Origin: Priestia flexa NBRC 15715
GTDB taxonomy: Bacteria > Bacillota > Bacilli > Bacillales > Bacillaceae_H
Assembly (NCBI RefSeq): GCF_001591565.1
Contig: NZ_BCVD01000005.1
Span: 1 to 57,476, forward strand
Reading direction: 5' to 3'
Length of the DNA stretch: 57,476 nt
Both the position numbers and the translations under genes were made by a program. Position 1 is the first letter of the stretch. Every line of letters begins with the position of its first letter. Under the pieces are notes generated by a model that saw only the letters and a list, made by a program, of their open reading frames with translations, was not told where the DNA came from and made no database searches. Below, one piece after another: positions 55,415 to 57,476 of the stretch.

Positions 55415-56368
55415 TTAATGAGTGTGATAAATAAAACGATCACTTTCATATTGACAACTAATTTGGCGGAGGCTTTCAAGGTAGTCTAATTGCCCTACCG
55501 TTTCAGACATCGTCAACCCTAATTCTTTTTCATACACGGATGGAAACAGGAATTTACAAACATCAAATGCAGACATCGGCTTGTTCTTTAAAAGTTGATA
55601 TACTTTTTCAGCACGCTCTCTTTGCTTAGTTAGTCGTTCTGATACAAGTTTACTCACTTCTTTCACTTCATCTCCATGGCCTGTGTAGATACATGAAATA
55701 GGTAATTCAGAAAGACGACGAAGAGATGTATTATACTGAAGCATTGACTTTTTTCGTTTCTCACCTTCATGATACGGAGGCTCCATAAGCGGGTTAGATG
55801 AAATATGTTTAAGTAATACGTCTCCACCAATTAAGGTTTCGCTTTGCTGGTGATATAAGGCAATATGACTTTGAGCATGTCCAGGCACTTCAATAATACC
55901 CCAATCTTCCAAGCCTTTTATTACACTACCTTCTTGAACTTGATTGTTTAGTGATCTTTCACAAGAATATTTCATTGAATGACGTAATCCTTTTAGATAT
56001 TTTCGAAATCGTTCATCTACGCCTAACTGCGTAAAGAACTCTGTGAAAAATCGGTCATACTGGTCAAAGAAATTCGGATCTTTCGAAATCCACGGCTCGT
56101 TTCTCCAATGTCCGATTACCGGTGTATCTGGTGAAAAATGATCAAGCATACCTACATGGTCCGGATGATGGTGTGTCAGTAACACTTGATCGATATCCTC
56201 TACATGTAAGCCAATTTCATTTAGCTGTTTCGTAAAAGAATTCCAAGCCTCTTCTGTCTTCACCCCTGCATCAATTAAAGTAATGGACTCTCCTTTTAGT
56301 ACATATACATTTACATCTCCAACTGCAAACGGTGTTGGCAATGTGAACTTGTGAATTTGTTCCTTCAT
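55415..56368 (-). CDS. yqjP: YqjP, metallo-beta-lactamase-fold hydrolase
   Basis: The 317-residue protein has the MBL metal motif THHHPDHVG (HxHxDH type), a second His in VPGHAQSHI, an Asp in GGDVLL and the last His in YTGHGDEV. A C-terminal winged-helix-like region (about 245-310) completes it. It is probably a cytoplasmic glyoxalase II-like or thioester hydrolase; the substrate is unknown. AAGGGGAC precedes the ATG. Confidence 0.9.
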   Translation of the reverse strand: MKEQIHKFTLPTPFAVGDVNVYVLKGESITLIDAGVKTEEAWNSFTKQLNEIGLHVEDIDQVLLTHHHPDHVGMLDHFSPDTPVIGHWRNEPWISKDPNFFDQYDRFFTEFFTQLGVDERFRKYLKGLRHSMKYSCERSLNNQVQEGSVIKGLEDWGIIEVPGHAQSHIALYHQQSETLIGGDVLLKHISSNPLMEPPYHEGEKRKKSMLQYNTSLRRLSELPISCIYTGHGDEVKEVSKLVSERLTKQRERAEKVYQLLKNKPMSAFDVCKFLFPSVYEKELGLTMSETVGQLDYLESLRQISCQYESDRFIYHTH

Positions 56369-56620
56369 AACGTTGTCCCCTTCTAAGTAATGACGTTTTC
56401 TTTAAGTGTACACGATTCCAATATACATTCATACAATATGCTTTCTTTTCTGAAAATTAGATTGACAGCTATCATTTTCTCAGTGCATAATTACAACAAT
56501 ATGCTTATAAAATCCACTCACAGAAGACAGCTTATATGTATTAAATACAACGACTTCATACAGAACAAAAAGTATTTTTATTCATTAACAGGTATATATA
56601 AAAAGGAGGTTCATCCCTTG

Positions 56621-57475
56621 ATGAAACAACCATTAAATATTGCTTTTATCGGCGCTGGATCAATGGCCGAAGCCATGATTTCAGGGCTAATTAGTACAAA
56701 CAAATTTAAGCCCGGACAAATTCACGTTACAAATTACAGCAACGACGCACGACTTCATGAATTACGTAATCAATATAAAATTAATATTACTCGAAACATT
56801 CCTTTAATCATTCAAAAAAGCGACGTAATTGTATTAGCAGTCAAACCAAAAGACGTTGTGGAAAGCATTGAAAACATTAAGCCTTATATCCATAAGAGCC
56901 ACCTTATCATTTCCGTCCTTGCAGGAGTTTCAACAAGTAGCATCTTATCTTTATTTCAACACAAAGTACCTGTTGTTCGAGCAATGCCAAATACTTCCGC
57001 TTCAATCGGTTTATCTGCAACGGCCATTTCCAAAGGGGAGCATGCTAACGACGAGCATATAAAATTAGCTGAAACTCTCTTCCATACAGTTGGAACGGTT
57101 ACAGTTGTTCCCGAAGCACAACTTCATGCTGTTACAGGCTTATCAGGTAGTGGACCCGCATATGTTTATTATTTGGTAGAAGCGATGCAAAAAGCTGCTC
57201 TACATCAAGGCCTTGAGTCAGACGTAGCGACAGACTTAATTACACAAACACTAATTGGTGCAGCTCAGATGCTCAGAACATCACCAAAAAGTCCTACCAC
57301 GTTACGAAAAGAAGTTACCAGTCCAGGAGGAACGACAGAAGCAGGGCTAGAACAACTGACTGACTACGAATTTCAAGAAGCGCTTATCCAATGTATTGAC
57401 AAAGCTACACTTCGTTCAAAAGAATTAGGTGAAGCTATTGATGAAAAAATGATGAGCAGTCGTACATCACATTAA
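56621..57475 (+). CDS. proI: pyrroline-5-carboxylate reductase (ProI)
   Basis: This enzyme reduces pyrroline-5-carboxylate to proline with NADPH. The 284-residue protein begins with the cofactor motif IAFIGAGSMAEAMISG. AVKPKDV and RAMPNTSASIG follow, with the signature GLSGSGPAYVYYLVEAM and the C-terminal SPGGTTEAGL. The place next to yqjP-yqjQ fits ProI (YqjO). AAAGGAGGT lies 10 bases before the ATG; a TTG one codon upstream is also well spaced. The open frame back to 56390 is not supported. The gene is complete and ends one base before the window end. Confidence 0.94.
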   Translation: MKQPLNIAFIGAGSMAEAMISGLISTNKFKPGQIHVTNYSNDARLHELRNQYKINITRNIPLIIQKSDVIVLAVKPKDVVESIENIKPYIHKSHLIISVLAGVSTSSILSLFQHKVPVVRAMPNTSASIGLSATAISKGEHANDEHIKLAETLFHTVGTVTVVPEAQLHAVTGLSGSGPAYVYYLVEAMQKAALHQGLESDVATDLITQTLIGAAQMLRTSPKSPTTLRKEVTSPGGTTEAGLEQLTDYEFQEALIQCIDKATLRSKELGEAIDEKMMSSRTSH

Positions 57476-57476
57476 G

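Noticed and set aside
56390-56620. 77-residue N-terminal extension of ProI
   Set aside because: The conserved protein begins at the cofactor motif after the AAAGGAGGT site. The upstream part is low complexity and matches no family member.
56369-56620. possible T-box leader before proI
   Set aside because: I could not find the TGGNACCGCG core or a terminator before the ribosome site.

Overview
The window is a stretch of low-GC Bacillaceae chromosome. Gene order closely follows the Bacillus subtilis segment ypeB-sleB-prsW-ypdA-gudB-ypbH-recQ-ypbB-fer-fmnP-serA-resEDCBA-rluB-spmBA-dacB-scpBA-ypuF-ribT-ppiB-ypuA-lysA-spoVA-spoIIA-dacF-pdp/pupG/drm-xerD-fur-spoIIM-nudF-mciZ-yqkF-yqkE-yqkB-yqjQ-yqjP-proI. 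The many sporulation genes show an endospore former. A CarH/LitR-type B12 light sensor and the protein sequences suggest a relative of Priestia (Bacillus) megaterium; that placement is inference. I see no rRNA, tRNA, CRISPR array, prophage or insertion sequence.

Layout. 1-3.2 kb: cortex lysis (sleB-ypeB) and the membrane protease prsW. 3.3-7.6 kb: asparaginase, bacillithiol-disulfide reductase, catabolic glutamate dehydrogenase and the ClpC adaptor ypbH. 7.7-13.6 kb: a MerR/B12 regulator with a palindrome over its own promoter, a membrane phosphoesterase, two small membrane proteins, recQ-ypbB, and ferredoxin behind a Fur-type box. 13.7-16.5 kb: the FMN riboswitch-controlled riboflavin transporter gene, divergent from serA. 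16.5-24.4 kb: an M23/LysM protein, the ResDE two-component system, the ResABC cytochrome c maturation genes and rluB. 24.5-28.3 kb: spmAB-dacB (spore cortex and core dehydration) and scpAB (condensin partners). 28.4-32.6 kb: a tiny YjcZ-like gene, ypuF, an orphan ribT, ppiB, ypuA and lysA. 32.8-40.7 kb: the seven-gene spoVA operon, then spoIIAA-spoIIAB-sigF and dacF, with recognisable sigma-G, sigma-H/Spo0A and sigma-F promoter elements. 40.8-45.6 kb: nucleoside salvage (drm-pupG-pdp) and xerD-yqzK. 45.7-49.5 kb: a small membrane protein with a probable CTG start, fur, spoIIM, nudF, mciZ, yqkF and yqkE. 49.5-53.4 kb: an accessory acetoacetate/leucine-degradation block (scoAB, thiolase, HMG-CoA lyase). 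53.4-57.5 kb: Fe-S related yqkB and a CDGSH gene, a decayed SDR gene, yqjQ, yqjP and proI.

How the parts work together. One theme is the life of the spore. SpoIIA/SigF starts forespore transcription. MciZ and SpoIIM act in the mother cell. SpmAB/DacB/DacF shape the cortex, SpoVA moves dipicolinate, and SleB/YpeB open the cortex on germination. A second theme is metal and redox control (Fur, ferredoxin, ResDE, bacillithiol reductase). A third is carbon control: sequences matching the CcpA cre consensus lie on the start regions of both scoAB and the HMG-CoA lyase gene, with weaker or differently placed candidates near serA, drm and gudB.

The window is mostly core genome. I do not see a large new system. 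The best leads are small: the autoregulatory-looking palindrome at the light-sensor gene, the short genes mciZ, yjcZ-like and the CTG-start membrane protein, the paired cre sites, the Fur and PerR-type boxes, and the SDR remnant left in frame behind the CDGSH gene.
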